NCBI RefSeq assembly: GCF_001484685.1
Contig: NZ_CP012200.1
Coordinates: 1,668,321-1,732,320 of the forward strand
Reading direction: 5' to 3'
DNA: 64,000 nucleotides
Source: Thermococcus sp. 2319x1
GTDB taxonomy: Archaea; Methanobacteriota_B; Thermococci; Thermococcales; Thermococcaceae
The notes under the pieces were generated by a model. It saw only the letters and a program-made list of their open reading frames with translations. It ran no database searches and had not been told where the DNA came from. This document shows positions 29,414 through 37,003 of the stretch, one piece after another. Position numbers and translations under genes: made by a program. Each line of letters opens with the position of its first letter. The stretch's first letter is position 1.

Positions 29414-29938
29414 ATGAAGATAACGGATAAGGAAGTTTTTGAAATTGCCGTAAATGCCGAAATAAAAGCAAAAGAGGCATATGAAAAGATGGCTTCGCTT
29501 GTAAAGAGCGATATTATTAGAGACGAGCTCCTGTTTCTGGCTAAGGAAGAAGACAAGCACAGACAGATAGTGGAGAAAATGGCCGAGAAGTTTAAGGGGA
29601 GCGAAGAAGAACCAAAACAGATCGAAATTGAAATAATGGGAGAGTTCAAAGTTATTGCAGAAAAAATGAGTGAAGCCATTAAAAAACCAGATATCAACCT
29701 TGACGAAATTTACGAGATAGCCATGGAAGCTGAGCTTGTGAGTGAAAAGCTCTACAACGAGCTTGCAAAGTATGCAACAAATGAAAAAACCAAAGTTCTG
29801 CTCAACATGCTTGCCGATATGGAGAGGCAACACTTTAACATCCTTAAGAAGCACTACGACTACATGATGCAGTACCCCGATGTCTATAAAGAGGAACTCT
29901 ACGACCAGCTCATGAAGGACATAAACTTCAACTTCTGA
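29414..29938 (+). CDS. rubrerythrin-like ferritin-fold protein
   Basis: A 174-residue, all-helical protein with two four-helix-bundle halves of the rubrerythrin-like family: EIAVNAEIKAKEAYEKM, LAKEEDKHRQIVEKM, then EIAMEAELVSEKLYNELA and LADMERQHFNILKKHY. The Glu and ExxH ligands needed for a diiron centre are kept. There is no rubredoxin domain. ATG at 29414 is preceded by GGTGG and a TATA-like AATATATAA. One of a set of related proteins in this window, probably handling iron or peroxide. Confidence 0.85.
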   Translation: MKITDKEVFEIAVNAEIKAKEAYEKMASLVKSDIIRDELLFLAKEEDKHRQIVEKMAEKFKGSEEEPKQIEIEIMGEFKVIAEKMSEAIKKPDINLDEIYEIAMEAELVSEKLYNELAKYATNEKTKVLLNMLADMERQHFNILKKHYDYMMQYPDVYKEELYDQLMKDINFNF

Positions 29939-29962
29939 TTTTTTAACCTTCTTTTCTTATTG
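29939..29962 (+). terminator. T-rich terminator after ferritin-like gene
   Basis: TTTTTTAACCTTCTTTTCTT follows the stop codon within a few bases, the usual oligo-T archaeal termination signal. Confidence 0.5.
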
Positions 29963-30091
29963 TAGAGCTTCCTTCAATCCCTCACATCCTTGAAACTGAG
30001 TACAGTTTAACCTTCTCAAAGGGCCCGCAACTTCCTTCTCAAATCCCATACTTGCCCTCTGGACTATGGAGACGAAGGAGACTCCAAAGAG

Positions 30092-30300
30092 CCTCATACC
30101 TGTCCTTTTAGGTCGTTTACCTGCTTTTCATAGTCATTTATTTGTCCCTTGAGGTCGCTTATCTGCCCTTCGTACTGGTTAACTTTCCCCTGAAGGTCAC
30201 TGACCTGATTTTCGAGGCTTTTCGCCTGCTTTTGGAGGGCGTTGTACTCTTCTTGGCTCACGCCCTTAGGCGCAAGCAGTATCCGGCGAGGGCCCCTATG
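30092..30300 (-). pseudogene. remnant of a membrane-anchored coiled-coil protein
   Basis: On the minus strand, IGALAGYCL (end of a membrane helix) is followed, after a frame change near 30275, by LLAPKGVSQEEYNALQKQ and a heptad-rich coiled coil. The coil has repeated units QVSDLQGKVNQYEGQ, QISDLKGQINDYEKQ and QVNDLKGQV ending at a TGA near 30095. The N-terminal part and any downstream domain are missing. The rest of 29963-30356 shows only the promoter of the DOMON gene. Confidence 0.6.
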
Positions 30301-30356
30301 AGAAGTCTCAAAAAATCTTAAAACAACTTAGACAAAATACAATCAGGTGACACTGC

Positions 30357-30983
30357 ATGAAAGATTTGAAAAAACTCGGTTTTGTTGTTTTGTTCCTTGT
30401 TGGAATAGTGCTTCTAAGCGGTTGCACCGGGGGCAACGGAAGCCCTTCCACAACCCAAACAGCTCAAAGTGGAACTCCTATTCAGCTCGGAGAATGGAGG
30501 GCCAATGGCATCATCGATGAGAACGAGTACGCCCATGAGCTCTCACTCGCCGGAGGAAAACTCACCGTTTACTGGAGAAACGACGGCACTTACCTTTACA
30601 TGGCCCTTAAGGGGCAGACTAGTGGTTGGGTGGCTATAGGATTTGAACCCACTGACAAGATGAAGGATGCGGATATGGTTTTTGGATGGGTTCAAGACGG
30701 CAACACCGTTGTGATCGATGCTTATTCCACCGGAACTTATGGCCCGCATCCACCCGATGAGAAGCTTGGCGGAAGTAGTGATATCCTTGAGTATGCCGGA
30801 AAAGAGGAGAACGGGGTTACGATAATAGAATTCAAAAGGAAACTCAACACGGGCGACCAGTACGATAAAGCCTTTACTCCCGGGCAGAAAATAAGCTTCA
30901 TCTTTGCTCTCGCTGACGTGGATGACTTCACGACCAAGCACAACATAGCGAGAGGTTATGGGGAGCTACAGCTCGACGGGTGA
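30357..30983 (+). CDS. secreted DOMON-domain lipoprotein
   Basis: A 208-residue exported protein. The signal peptide LVGIVLLSGC forms a lipobox with Cys24-like attachment, followed by a Thr/Ser-rich linker. The rest is a DOMON domain (WRANGIIDENEYAHEL, LTVYWRNDGTYLYMALKGQTSGWVAIGF, MKDADMVFGWV, DAYSTGTYGPHPPDE). DOMON domains bind haem or sugars; the methionines here could serve as haem ligands. It overlaps the next gene (a four-helix membrane protein), a pairing that recalls cytochrome b561/DOMON electron-transfer systems. Confidence 0.85.
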   Translation: MKDLKKLGFVVLFLVGIVLLSGCTGGNGSPSTTQTAQSGTPIQLGEWRANGIIDENEYAHELSLAGGKLTVYWRNDGTYLYMALKGQTSGWVAIGFEPTDKMKDADMVFGWVQDGNTVVIDAYSTGTYGPHPPDEKLGGSSDILEYAGKEENGVTIIEFKRKLNTGDQYDKAFTPGQKISFIFALADVDDFTTKHNIARGYGELQLDG

Positions 30984-31342
30984 TTCCAGTGGAGCCATTC
31001 CAGATACACGCAGTGATGCAGATTATCTCACTCCTTTTCTTTCTCTTGGGAATTTACTACGCCAGAAAGCATAAACGAAGGTGGCATCATTTCTTTGTGT
31101 ATTCCGCTGTGGGATTGCTGACAATTGGTGTAGCTTACATGCTATACATCGCCGGAGGCGTGCCCTCAATCCATGGAAGATTTGGGCTTTTTGTATACTC
31201 ATACGTCCTCTTTGCGGCTATGAGCGGGAGGCTGTTCTGGAGGAGGAAGATAAAGAGAAATACACACAAGCTAATAGCGCTCTCTGCAGTTTTACTCTTA
31301 TCCCTTCAAATACTGCTTGCACTTTATCTCTACGTCCTTTAA
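30980..31342 (+). CDS. four-helix membrane protein, possible b561-like partner of the DOMON protein
   Basis: A 120-residue protein with four transmembrane helices (about 7-24, 37-58, 68-86, 97-118). Histidines lie at positions suited to haem ligation: H9, H32/H33, H64 and H91. GTG start overlaps the previous stop (GTGA), so the two genes are translationally coupled. The layout suggests a small quinone- or haem-linked membrane partner, but I do not recognise the family with certainty. Confidence 0.65.
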   Translation: MIPVEPFQIHAVMQIISLLFFLLGIYYARKHKRRWHHFFVYSAVGLLTIGVAYMLYIAGGVPSIHGRFGLFVYSYVLFAAMSGRLFWRRKIKRNTHKLIALSAVLLLSLQILLALYLYVL

Positions 31343-31869
31343 CTCTCTTTTTTCAGCACAACGAACTCTTTGTAATCCATGAGCTTTTTGAAGCCCTTTT
31401 TAAGGTAGTATGAGTAAGCCTCAAGATGCGGAAAGGTTATCACATATGCTTCTTTTCCGAGCTCCCTAAGCCTTTCAACTGCAAATTCCAAAAGCTTTGA
31501 GCCATAGCCTTTTCCTTTGTATGTTGGATCAACCATAAAGAACTCTATGAGGCCTGTCTTTTCATCCTTTATCTCCTCGGGCACCCACCATGCTTCTTTG
31601 CCATCAAGATTGTACACCAAAGCAACAGTGCCTATTAGTTTTCCATCCTCGTCGCGAAGGGCATAGAGCTCATCAAACTCTTTCTTAAGCCTAAATTCAA
31701 GAAAAGGCCCATAAACTCTTTTAAAGCCTTCAAAATCATCAGGGGATGGTTTGTTTTTCACCCACTCCAATGCGGGATAAGCTCCATTTGTTCCTTGGTA
31801 GACTCTGAAGACAAATCTGAGGAGTTCTTCCTTGAAGAAGGGCGGATTTTCAATTTTTACAATCTTCAT
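31339..31869 (-). CDS. GNAT-family N-acetyltransferase
   Basis: A 176-residue GNAT protein. The acetyl-CoA binding core is IEFFMVDPTYKGKGYGSKLLEFAVERLRELG, with the QxxGxG/A-like motif KGKGYGS, and the fold ends with HLEAYSYYLKKGFKKL. The acceptor (amino acid, peptide or small amine) is unknown. Convergent with the DOMON pair by 4 bases and divergent from the Bcp-type peroxiredoxin. Confidence 0.88.
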   Translation of the reverse strand: MKIVKIENPPFFKEELLRFVFRVYQGTNGAYPALEWVKNKPSPDDFEGFKRVYGPFLEFRLKKEFDELYALRDEDGKLIGTVALVYNLDGKEAWWVPEEIKDEKTGLIEFFMVDPTYKGKGYGSKLLEFAVERLRELGKEAYVITFPHLEAYSYYLKKGFKKLMDYKEFVVLKKES

Positions 31870-31932
31870 GGCATATCCCCGGAAATTTTTACCCGGCTTT
31901 CCTTAAAAAGCCTTGTGAGAAAAGTTTATGAA

Positions 31933-31946
31933 TTAGGATGCCCTAA
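31933..31946. promoter_or_regulatory. DtxR-like palindrome TTAGG-ATGC-CCTAA
   Basis: A perfect 5+4+5 inverted repeat 16 bases before the ATG of the Bcp-type peroxiredoxin and downstream of a TATA-like TTAAAAAG near 31903. The same motif occurs exactly at 41428, 51745 and 53156. It matches the half-site of DtxR/IdeR-type iron-dependent repressors. Position near the transcription start suggests repression. Confidence 0.65.
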
Positions 31947-31962
31947 TAATTTTGGTGATCGC

Positions 31963-32433
31963 ATGAGCTATCTCGATATTAAAGTTATAGATGAAGGAGG
32001 AAAAGAAGCTCCTCTGATGGAGTTTGTGAAAGGAAAATACACTGTGCTGTATTTTTATCCGAAAGATAACACTCCTGGCTGTACAACAGAGGCAAAGGAG
32101 TTCACTGAGCTTATTGAAGAATTCGAAAGACTTGGAGTTCAAGTTATAGGAGTTTCCCGAGATCCCCCAGAAACTCACAGAAAATTCAAAGAGAAGCATG
32201 GACTTAAAGTTAAGCTTCTCAGCGACCCAAATGGCGAGCTCCACAAAGCTCTTGGAGCCTGGGGAAAGAAGAAACTTTACGGTAAGGAATATGAGGGAGC
32301 AATAAGGAGCACCTTCATACTTAACCCAGAGGGAGAGATAGTCTGGAAGAAGATAAAAGTTAGAGCCAAAGGGCACGCGAAAGAAGTGCTTGAAGAGATC
32401 AAAAAGTTAATATCCCCAGAAAACCAAATTTAA
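31963..32433 (+). CDS. Bcp/PrxQ-type peroxiredoxin
   Basis: A 156-residue thioredoxin-fold peroxidase. YPKDNTPGCTTEAKEF is the PxxxTxxC active site with the peroxidatic Cys. The resolving Cys five residues later in classical PrxQ is absent, so this is a 1-Cys form. RSTFILNPEGEIVWKKIKV is typical. ATG at 31963 with GGTGATCGC is chosen over longer in-frame starts. The metal-type palindrome overlapping its leader ties it to the iron/oxidative regulon. Confidence 0.92.
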   Translation: MSYLDIKVIDEGGKEAPLMEFVKGKYTVLYFYPKDNTPGCTTEAKEFTELIEEFERLGVQVIGVSRDPPETHRKFKEKHGLKVKLLSDPNGELHKALGAWGKKKLYGKEYEGAIRSTFILNPEGEIVWKKIKVRAKGHAKEVLEEIKKLISPENQI

Positions 32434-32445
32434 ACAGGTGATGGG

Positions 32446-32922
32446 ATGAAGGAAATCAATGCTCTCGCACTCGCTTTGGAGGTTGAAAAAGCGGAGCTAA
32501 GATTTTACATAGAGATGGCCAAAAAGGCAAGGGATGAGAGGGCAAAAAAGATGTTCCTCTTTTTGGCGGGGGAAGAGGCTGAACACTGGGATGTTTTTGA
32601 GAAGAAGTTTGTAGAAAAGCTCCTTCAAAAACCAGAAATGCCTCAGGTTGACGAGGAACTTTTGGAAAAGCTTACCCCGAAGTATGAGGGAGAGCTTAGC
32701 GAGGTTAAAGCTGTAGAACTGGGGATGGAGCAGGAAAAGCTTACGTGGGAGTTCTATGAAAAAGCGGCGGAAGGAGCTGAGGATGAAAACGTTAGGAAAA
32801 TCTTTAACGAGCTGGCAAAAGTTGAAAAGGCACACTATGAGCTTTTGAAGGCACAGTACGACTCCCTCATGAAGACGGGCATATGGATGGATTACCAAGA
32901 TTTCAGCCTTGAGGTTGATTGA
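32446..32922 (+). CDS. rubrerythrin-like ferritin-fold protein
   Basis: A 158-residue two-repeat ferritin-like protein: ALEVEKAELRFYIEMAKKA with LAGEEAEHWDVFEKKF, then ELGMEQEKLTWEFYEKAAEGA with LAKVEKAHYELLKAQY. Diiron Glu and His residues are conserved. It begins 12 bases after the peroxiredoxin stop with GGTGATGGG, so it should be in the same message and under the same operator. Confidence 0.86.
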   Translation: MKEINALALALEVEKAELRFYIEMAKKARDERAKKMFLFLAGEEAEHWDVFEKKFVEKLLQKPEMPQVDEELLEKLTPKYEGELSEVKAVELGMEQEKLTWEFYEKAAEGAEDENVRKIFNELAKVEKAHYELLKAQYDSLMKTGIWMDYQDFSLEVD

Positions 32923-32928
32923 AGAGGT

Positions 32929-33090
32929 TCATCCGCCCTTAATTAGAACGTTAACAAGCTTTACTTCTTTTCTTAGCTTTTCTTTGATCAGTTCGATAAT
33001 CTCCGGGTCGGTAAGATCGACTATTTCACCATTTTCAATCAAATTCACATGAGGTTCTGTGTTGATCTCAACCCTCGTTTCCCCCTCAAC
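32929..33090 (-). pseudogene. C-terminal stub of an unknown minus-strand gene
   Basis: A readable minus-strand segment, [40 protein letters not shown] and on to a stop at 32929, looks like a natural protein end. Upstream of about 33090 on that strand the frame runs into the antisense of the Dps-like fragment. So its N-terminal half seems to have been lost by deletion. The family is not recognised. A short intact gene starting at 33153 is the alternative. Confidence 0.4.
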
Positions 33091-33273
33091 GGAAAAAACT
33101 ACACACTCGGAAAGGATCCAAGAACCTATGACCTTGCACTTGCTATCCTGCATGAGGAAATAGAACATGAAGCATGGTTCGAGGAGCTCTTAACCGGAAA
33201 GCCGAGCGGCCATTTCAGGAGAAGCAGACCGGGGGAAAGCCCCTACGTCTCAAAGTTTTTGAAAACGAAGTGA
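33091..33273 (+). pseudogene. 5'-truncated Dps-like (DpsL) gene
   Basis: From about 33105 the plus strand reads [28 protein letters not shown] and ends [20 protein letters not shown], the C-terminus of archaeal Dps-like ferritins including the last ExxH ligand. The first two thirds of the gene, its start and promoter are missing. The stub sits directly upstream of encapsulin, the same order as DpsL and PfV encapsulin in Pyrococcus furiosus (recalled gene order). It should be non-functional. Confidence 0.72.
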
Positions 33274-33351
33274 GTTTTGAATTAACATCCCTTTTATTTT
33301 CTTTGGAAAACCTTATTAACATGAAAGTCGAACATTAAAACGGTGGTTTAA

Positions 33352-34392
33352 ATGCTGGCAATAAATCCGACCCTGATAAATAGGGATAGGCCCTATTCTA
33401 AGGAAGAACTTATGGAAGCCCTAAGGTTGGCAACAATAGCTGAACTTGATGCCATAAACCTCTATGAACAGATGGCAAGGTTTACGGAGGATGAAAGGTT
33501 CAAAAAGGTATTCTTGGATGTTGCAAGGGAAGAAAAAGCCCATGTTGGAGAATTTATGGCTCTTCTGTTAAGCTTAGACCCAGAGCAGATCAACGAACTC
33601 AAAGGTGGATTTGGGGAGGTTGAGGAGTTAACAGGAATTAAAACCGAACTCGACCCATTGGAGGAGAATGAAACGGAAGAAAATGGGTATCTCAAGATTT
33701 TGAGGGAGGCCCTTCTAGATGCAATTGAAAAGGGGAGAACACTTCTCCACTCACTTCCAAAAACAAAGATAAGCGGTCAGTCATTCAGGGTGGACATTAT
33801 AAGCTTTAGAGACGGAGTAAAGGTAGTTAAGCAGGAGTACAAGCCAATTCCGATGCTCACAAAGAAGTTCTACGTTGGACTGAGAGAACTAAGCGATAAA
33901 ACCTACGATCCTGCAATAGCGGTAAAAGCGGGCGAACTGCTCGTTAAGGACGAAGAGGCCCTTGTAATAAAGGAGATACTCTCAAACGAAGGTGTAAAGA
34001 AGCTGAAGCTTGGTTCTTGGGATAATACAGAAGAAGCTCTGAGCGATCTTATGAACGCTCTCCAAGAAGCATCAAAGGCCTCTGCAGGGCCATTTGGAGT
34101 AATAATACATCCAAAGAGATATGCCAAGCTGTTAAGGGTTCACGAGAAAGGTGGAAGAATGCTCATAGAGGTTTTGAAGGAAGTTTTCAAGGGTGGCATA
34201 CTGGTAACTCCAAGCATTGACGAAAACAAAGTAATCGTGTTCGCAAACACCCCGGCAGTTCTTGACGTTGTCATTGGCCAAGATGCAGACCTAAAAGAGC
34301 TCGGACCAGAAGGGGAAGAAGTAGCGTTTTTAGCAAGTGAAGCCCTCGCAGTAAGAATAAAGAGCCCGGAGGCAATTGTAGTCCTCGAATGA
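33352..34392 (+). CDS. encapsulin with fused ferritin-like domain (PfV type)
   Basis: A 346-residue protein matching the P. furiosus virus-like particle subunit. Residues 1-95 are an encapsulated-ferritin-like domain (LRLATIAELDAINLYEQMARF, VAREEKAHVGEFMALLL) that oxidises iron inside the shell. A linker (LDPLEENETEENG) leads to an HK97-fold shell domain (ILREALLDAIEKGRTLL through FGVIIHPKRYAKLLRV and VLDVVIGQDADLKEL). Such shells hold thousands of irons. GGTGG precedes the ATG. A Dps stub lies upstream and more ferritin-like genes follow. Confidence 0.95.
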   Translation: MLAINPTLINRDRPYSKEELMEALRLATIAELDAINLYEQMARFTEDERFKKVFLDVAREEKAHVGEFMALLLSLDPEQINELKGGFGEVEELTGIKTELDPLEENETEENGYLKILREALLDAIEKGRTLLHSLPKTKISGQSFRVDIISFRDGVKVVKQEYKPIPMLTKKFYVGLRELSDKTYDPAIAVKAGELLVKDEEALVIKEILSNEGVKKLKLGSWDNTEEALSDLMNALQEASKASAGPFGVIIHPKRYAKLLRVHEKGGRMLIEVLKEVFKGGILVTPSIDENKVIVFANTPAVLDVVIGQDADLKELGPEGEEVAFLASEALAVRIKSPEAIVVLE

Positions 34393-34413
34393 TCTTCTTT
34401 CTTATTTTTTTGG
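34393..34413 (+). terminator. T-rich run after encapsulin
   Basis: TCTTCTTTCTTATTTTTTT follows the stop and could end transcription, although the next gene's ribosome site (GGAGG) starts immediately afterwards. Confidence 0.4.
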
Positions 34414-34423
34414 AGGAAAACTA

Positions 34424-34933
34424 ATGGAAAAGAACATCCAAAAAGATATCGGAGAACTAAAGAACAACTTCAGGAGACTCTTAGAAGAATTACCAACGGA
34501 GGAACTTTTATCACTTTATTTTGATCTTGTCCTTCAAGAAAAATTGTTAAAAGAGCTCCCTAAAGCAGAAATGGAAATAGAGAGAGTTTTGGAAAAATTC
34601 TGGAAAGAGAGTGTTGTGGAGAACGTTGAGGTGTACAATCTGGGGGGAATGTGTTATAAGGAAAAGGTTCCAGCAGTCAGAATGGGAAGAGAGGAGCTTG
34701 CAGAGTGGAAGGCCCTTTTTTATGCGGAACCCTTTCCAGAGAACCTTCCCGAAGAAAAGAAAGCTACCGTTAAAGGGATAGTGTTCAGGTTGATTGAGGT
34801 CAACAACGCGGAACTTGAAGTTTTTGAAAAATTAAAACCAAAAACTCCCTTAGAAGACATGATTTTCAAACTAATTGGGGAAAGTTTACTTCAGCATTCG
34901 AGACTTTTAAAGGAGCTACTGGCACTTCTCTGA
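34424..34933 (+). CDS. hypothetical protein downstream of encapsulin
   Basis: A 169-residue acidic, helical protein I do not recognise. The N-terminal half is amphipathic helices (LPTEELLSLYFDLVLQEKLLKELP) and the C-terminal half contains RLIEVNNAELEVFEKL and LIGESLLQHSRLLKELL, a spacing like the last two helices of a rubrerythrin-like bundle with one retained ExxxQH. It could be a degenerate ferritin-fold protein or an encapsulin cargo or accessory protein. GGAGG lies 8 bases before the ATG. It lies 31 bases after encapsulin. Confidence 0.65.
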   Translation: MEKNIQKDIGELKNNFRRLLEELPTEELLSLYFDLVLQEKLLKELPKAEMEIERVLEKFWKESVVENVEVYNLGGMCYKEKVPAVRMGREELAEWKALFYAEPFPENLPEEKKATVKGIVFRLIEVNNAELEVFEKLKPKTPLEDMIFKLIGESLLQHSRLLKELLALL

Positions 34934-34991
34934 CGCTATAATGGGAAAGGTATATAACTTTCAAATACCATATTATAAACTGGTGATTCCT

Positions 34992-35438
34992 ATGGTAGAT
35001 CCTCTTGTTAAAAAGGCTGCCGAAGTTGAGGACAAGGCGGCCAAGAGTTATACCGAAGGATTGGCAAAGATTAGGGGTCAGGGGCTGAAGTATACCGCCG
35101 CGGAGGCGGTTATAACGCGGATAGCCGTTGATACAATAATCCACAAACACCTGATGAAGGCCATTCTCGAGGCTCAAAAGGAGCTTGAGAAATTTAGAAA
35201 AGGTTATGAACATGTAAAAGAGCCGATGGAAATAGAACCCACTAAGGAACAGGCTCTTCTTGTGAAAAGGTTTGCCGAGATGCACCTTGAAATTGAAAAG
35301 GACATGATAGAAACATACAAAAAGATGGCCGAGAAGATGACGCATCCTCTCTTCAAGGGAATAGCGGAAGCACTCGTTAAAAACGAAGAAGAACACCACA
35401 GGCTCTTAGCGGAGCTCATAGCCAAGTACAAGGAGTGA
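34992..35438 (+). CDS. ferritin-like four-helix protein
   Basis: About 148 residues, all helical: AAEVEDKAAKSYTEGLAKI, TIIHKHLMKAILEAQKELE, FAEMHLEIEKDMIETYKKMAEKM and ALVKNEEEHHRLLAELIAKY. Glu and EEHH positions suit a diiron or metal site, though the pattern departs from true rubrerythrin. ATG at 34992 is chosen because GGTGATTCCT precedes it and a TATA-like CATATTATAAAC lies near 34968. Convergent with the next ferritin-like gene, overlapping by 33 bases. Confidence 0.75.
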   Translation: MVDPLVKKAAEVEDKAAKSYTEGLAKIRGQGLKYTAAEAVITRIAVDTIIHKHLMKAILEAQKELEKFRKGYEHVKEPMEIEPTKEQALLVKRFAEMHLEIEKDMIETYKKMAEKMTHPLFKGIAEALVKNEEEHHRLLAELIAKYKE

Positions 35439-35966
35439 GCCCATGGGATTTTTCCTTCTCTTTAGCTTTTTAAGTATTTCAAACTCGCCCTTTAGCCTCT
35501 CGTAGTGGGAACTTTCCACCGCCGCGAGGATCAGGTAGATTTTTTTGAACTCTTCCCTTTTCTCGTTCTCGGCAAGGTGCGTGTATAGTTTCTTCGCCAG
35601 CAGTTCACTCTCCATTGCAAGTTTAAGCACCTCAAAAACGTCCTCGGCCCTTTCGAATTTATCCAGAAGTGGTGCAACCTCGATAGGGGGTAAATCAGGT
35701 GGAATGGGCTCTTCTCCGTAATTCCGGAGGAATATATTTCTTAGTGTGTCTCCGTGCTCCTTCGACTCCTTTGAGAGGATGATGAAGGTCTCCACCAGGG
35801 ATTCGGGAAGGCCGAGTTCCTTTGCCCTCTGAGCCAGCTTTTCGTAGAATTCAGCCTCATCGTGCTCTCCTTTGATCCAGTAGGCTAACAGGGACTTTTC
35901 GTCCAGCTTTTTGAGTTTATCGAGTATTACCTCAAGGTCCTCAGGGGTAAAACTCCCGCTCTCCAA
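35406..35966 (-). CDS. rubrerythrin-like ferritin-fold protein
   Basis: A 186-residue two-repeat ferritin-like protein: LLAYWIKGEHDEAEFYEKLA with LSKESKEHGDTLRNIFL, then LAMESELLAKKLYTHLA with LAAVESSHYERLKGEF. Ligands for a diiron centre are present. The apparent start is TTG at 35966 without a good ribosome site; an ATG at 35996 lies in another frame, so a small frame error at the N-terminus cannot be excluded. A 13-base palindrome AGTTCGAAGAACT (36016-36028) is upstream. Confidence 0.78.
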   Translation of the reverse strand: MESGSFTPEDLEVILDKLKKLDEKSLLAYWIKGEHDEAEFYEKLAQRAKELGLPESLVETFIILSKESKEHGDTLRNIFLRNYGEEPIPPDLPPIEVAPLLDKFERAEDVFEVLKLAMESELLAKKLYTHLAENEKREEFKKIYLILAAVESSHYERLKGEFEILKKLKRRKNPMGSLLVLGYELR

Positions 35967-36015
35967 TGATATCCCTTTGAGAGTTCGTTCCTCATGATTT
36001 TAACTTTTTCGTCTT

Positions 36016-36034
36016 AGTTCGAAGAACTGACTAA
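36016..36034. promoter_or_regulatory. palindrome and 18-base repeat upstream of mscS-like and ferritin-like genes
   Basis: AGTTC-GAA-GAACT is a perfect inverted repeat. The 18 bases GTTCGAAGAACTGACTAA (36017-36034) recur with one mismatch at 41445-41462 in front of the PEF-motif secreted protein. Both copies lie 50-65 bases before a plus-strand start, next to TATA-like sequence, so a shared operator is likely. Confidence 0.5.
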
Positions 36035-36099
36035 CAATGCTTTAAGCAGAAGCAAGTGTTAAATATAACAAACGCAAATTGCTAAGGGGGTGATTGAAG

Positions 36100-36912
36100 G
36101 TGGCAGCTCTTGATAAACCGCTCCCCTACGTGGGAGTTACCCCGATGCAGGTGATAACCGCGATAGCAATACTTACAGTGGGCTACATCGTGGCAAAGGT
36201 CATCACGGCCTCCTTCAAGAGGGGTCTGAAGAAGACGAAGCTCCCGGAGCTCGTCGTCGAGTTCCTCGGAAGGTTTCTCAGCGCCCTCCTCTACGTGGCG
36301 GTGCTACTGCTCGCGGTGAGGGCCTTAGGCATTGAGGTTGGCTCGGTTGTGCTCGGCCTGTCAGCAGTTATAGGCTTAATCCTGGGCTTTGGCATGCAGG
36401 ACACGCTAACGAACCTCGCAGCCGGCGTGTGGATAGCCGCTCTAAGGCCTATTGACATGGGTGAGGTCGTTGAGGTAGCGGGAAAGACCGGAACAGTTAG
36501 GGCCGTGGGCATAATGAGCACCGAGCTCTTAACGGCCGACAACACGCTCATAACAATCCCCAACAAGCTCGTGTGGGGGAGCGTAATAACCAACTACACC
36601 AGGATGCCCACGAGGAGAGTTGACGTCAACGTCGGCGTCGCCTACGGAACTGACCTCGATAGAGCGATAAAGATAGCGATGGAGCTTATGGAGAACCACC
36701 CGAAGGTTCTCAAAGACCCGGCTCCGAGTGTTGTGATAACTGGGCTTGCGGACTCGTCAATAAACCTCCAGCTGAGGGCTTGGGTTAAAACAGAGGACTT
36801 CTGGGGGGTCAAGGGAGACCTCACCAGGGGCATCTACGAGGCCTACGTGAGGGAGGGAATAGAGATACCCTTCCCGCAGCTGGATGTCCACATCAAGGAG
36901 ATGCCAAAGTGA
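36100..36912 (+). CDS. MscS-type small-conductance mechanosensitive channel
   Basis: A 270-residue channel: three transmembrane helices (about 10-30, 55-75, 83-105) followed by the MscS beta and alpha-beta domains. LGFGMQDTLTNLAAGVWIAALRPIDMGEVVEV matches the pore helix TM3b and beta domain, and TRMPTRRVDVNVGVAYGTDLDRA the cytoplasmic vestibule. It releases solutes under hypo-osmotic stress. GTG at 36100 is preferred over TTG at 36094 because of spacing to GGGGGTGA. The codons here are visibly richer in G and C than in the ferritin block. Confidence 0.92.
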   Translation: MAALDKPLPYVGVTPMQVITAIAILTVGYIVAKVITASFKRGLKKTKLPELVVEFLGRFLSALLYVAVLLLAVRALGIEVGSVVLGLSAVIGLILGFGMQDTLTNLAAGVWIAALRPIDMGEVVEVAGKTGTVRAVGIMSTELLTADNTLITIPNKLVWGSVITNYTRMPTRRVDVNVGVAYGTDLDRAIKIAMELMENHPKVLKDPAPSVVITGLADSSINLQLRAWVKTEDFWGVKGDLTRGIYEAYVREGIEIPFPQLDVHIKEMPK

Positions 36913-36935
36913 GCTTTTAATTAGTTTTTTCTTCA
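36913..36935 (+). terminator. T-rich run after the MscS gene
   Basis: GCTTTTAATTAGTTTTTTC directly follows the stop, consistent with an archaeal oligo-T terminator. Confidence 0.45.
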
Positions 36936-37003
36936 AACTTTGGCGAAGCTCTTGAAGGTTATCCATTTAAAGGGCACAAGTAAAATTGGACAGGGGATGA
37001 TGG

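Noticed and set aside
33049-33104. N-terminal part of an open frame running into the Dps stub
   Set aside because: The first 18 or so codons ([12 protein letters not shown]) are antisense to the neighbouring stub and do not resemble Dps; only the part from about 33105 is meaningful.
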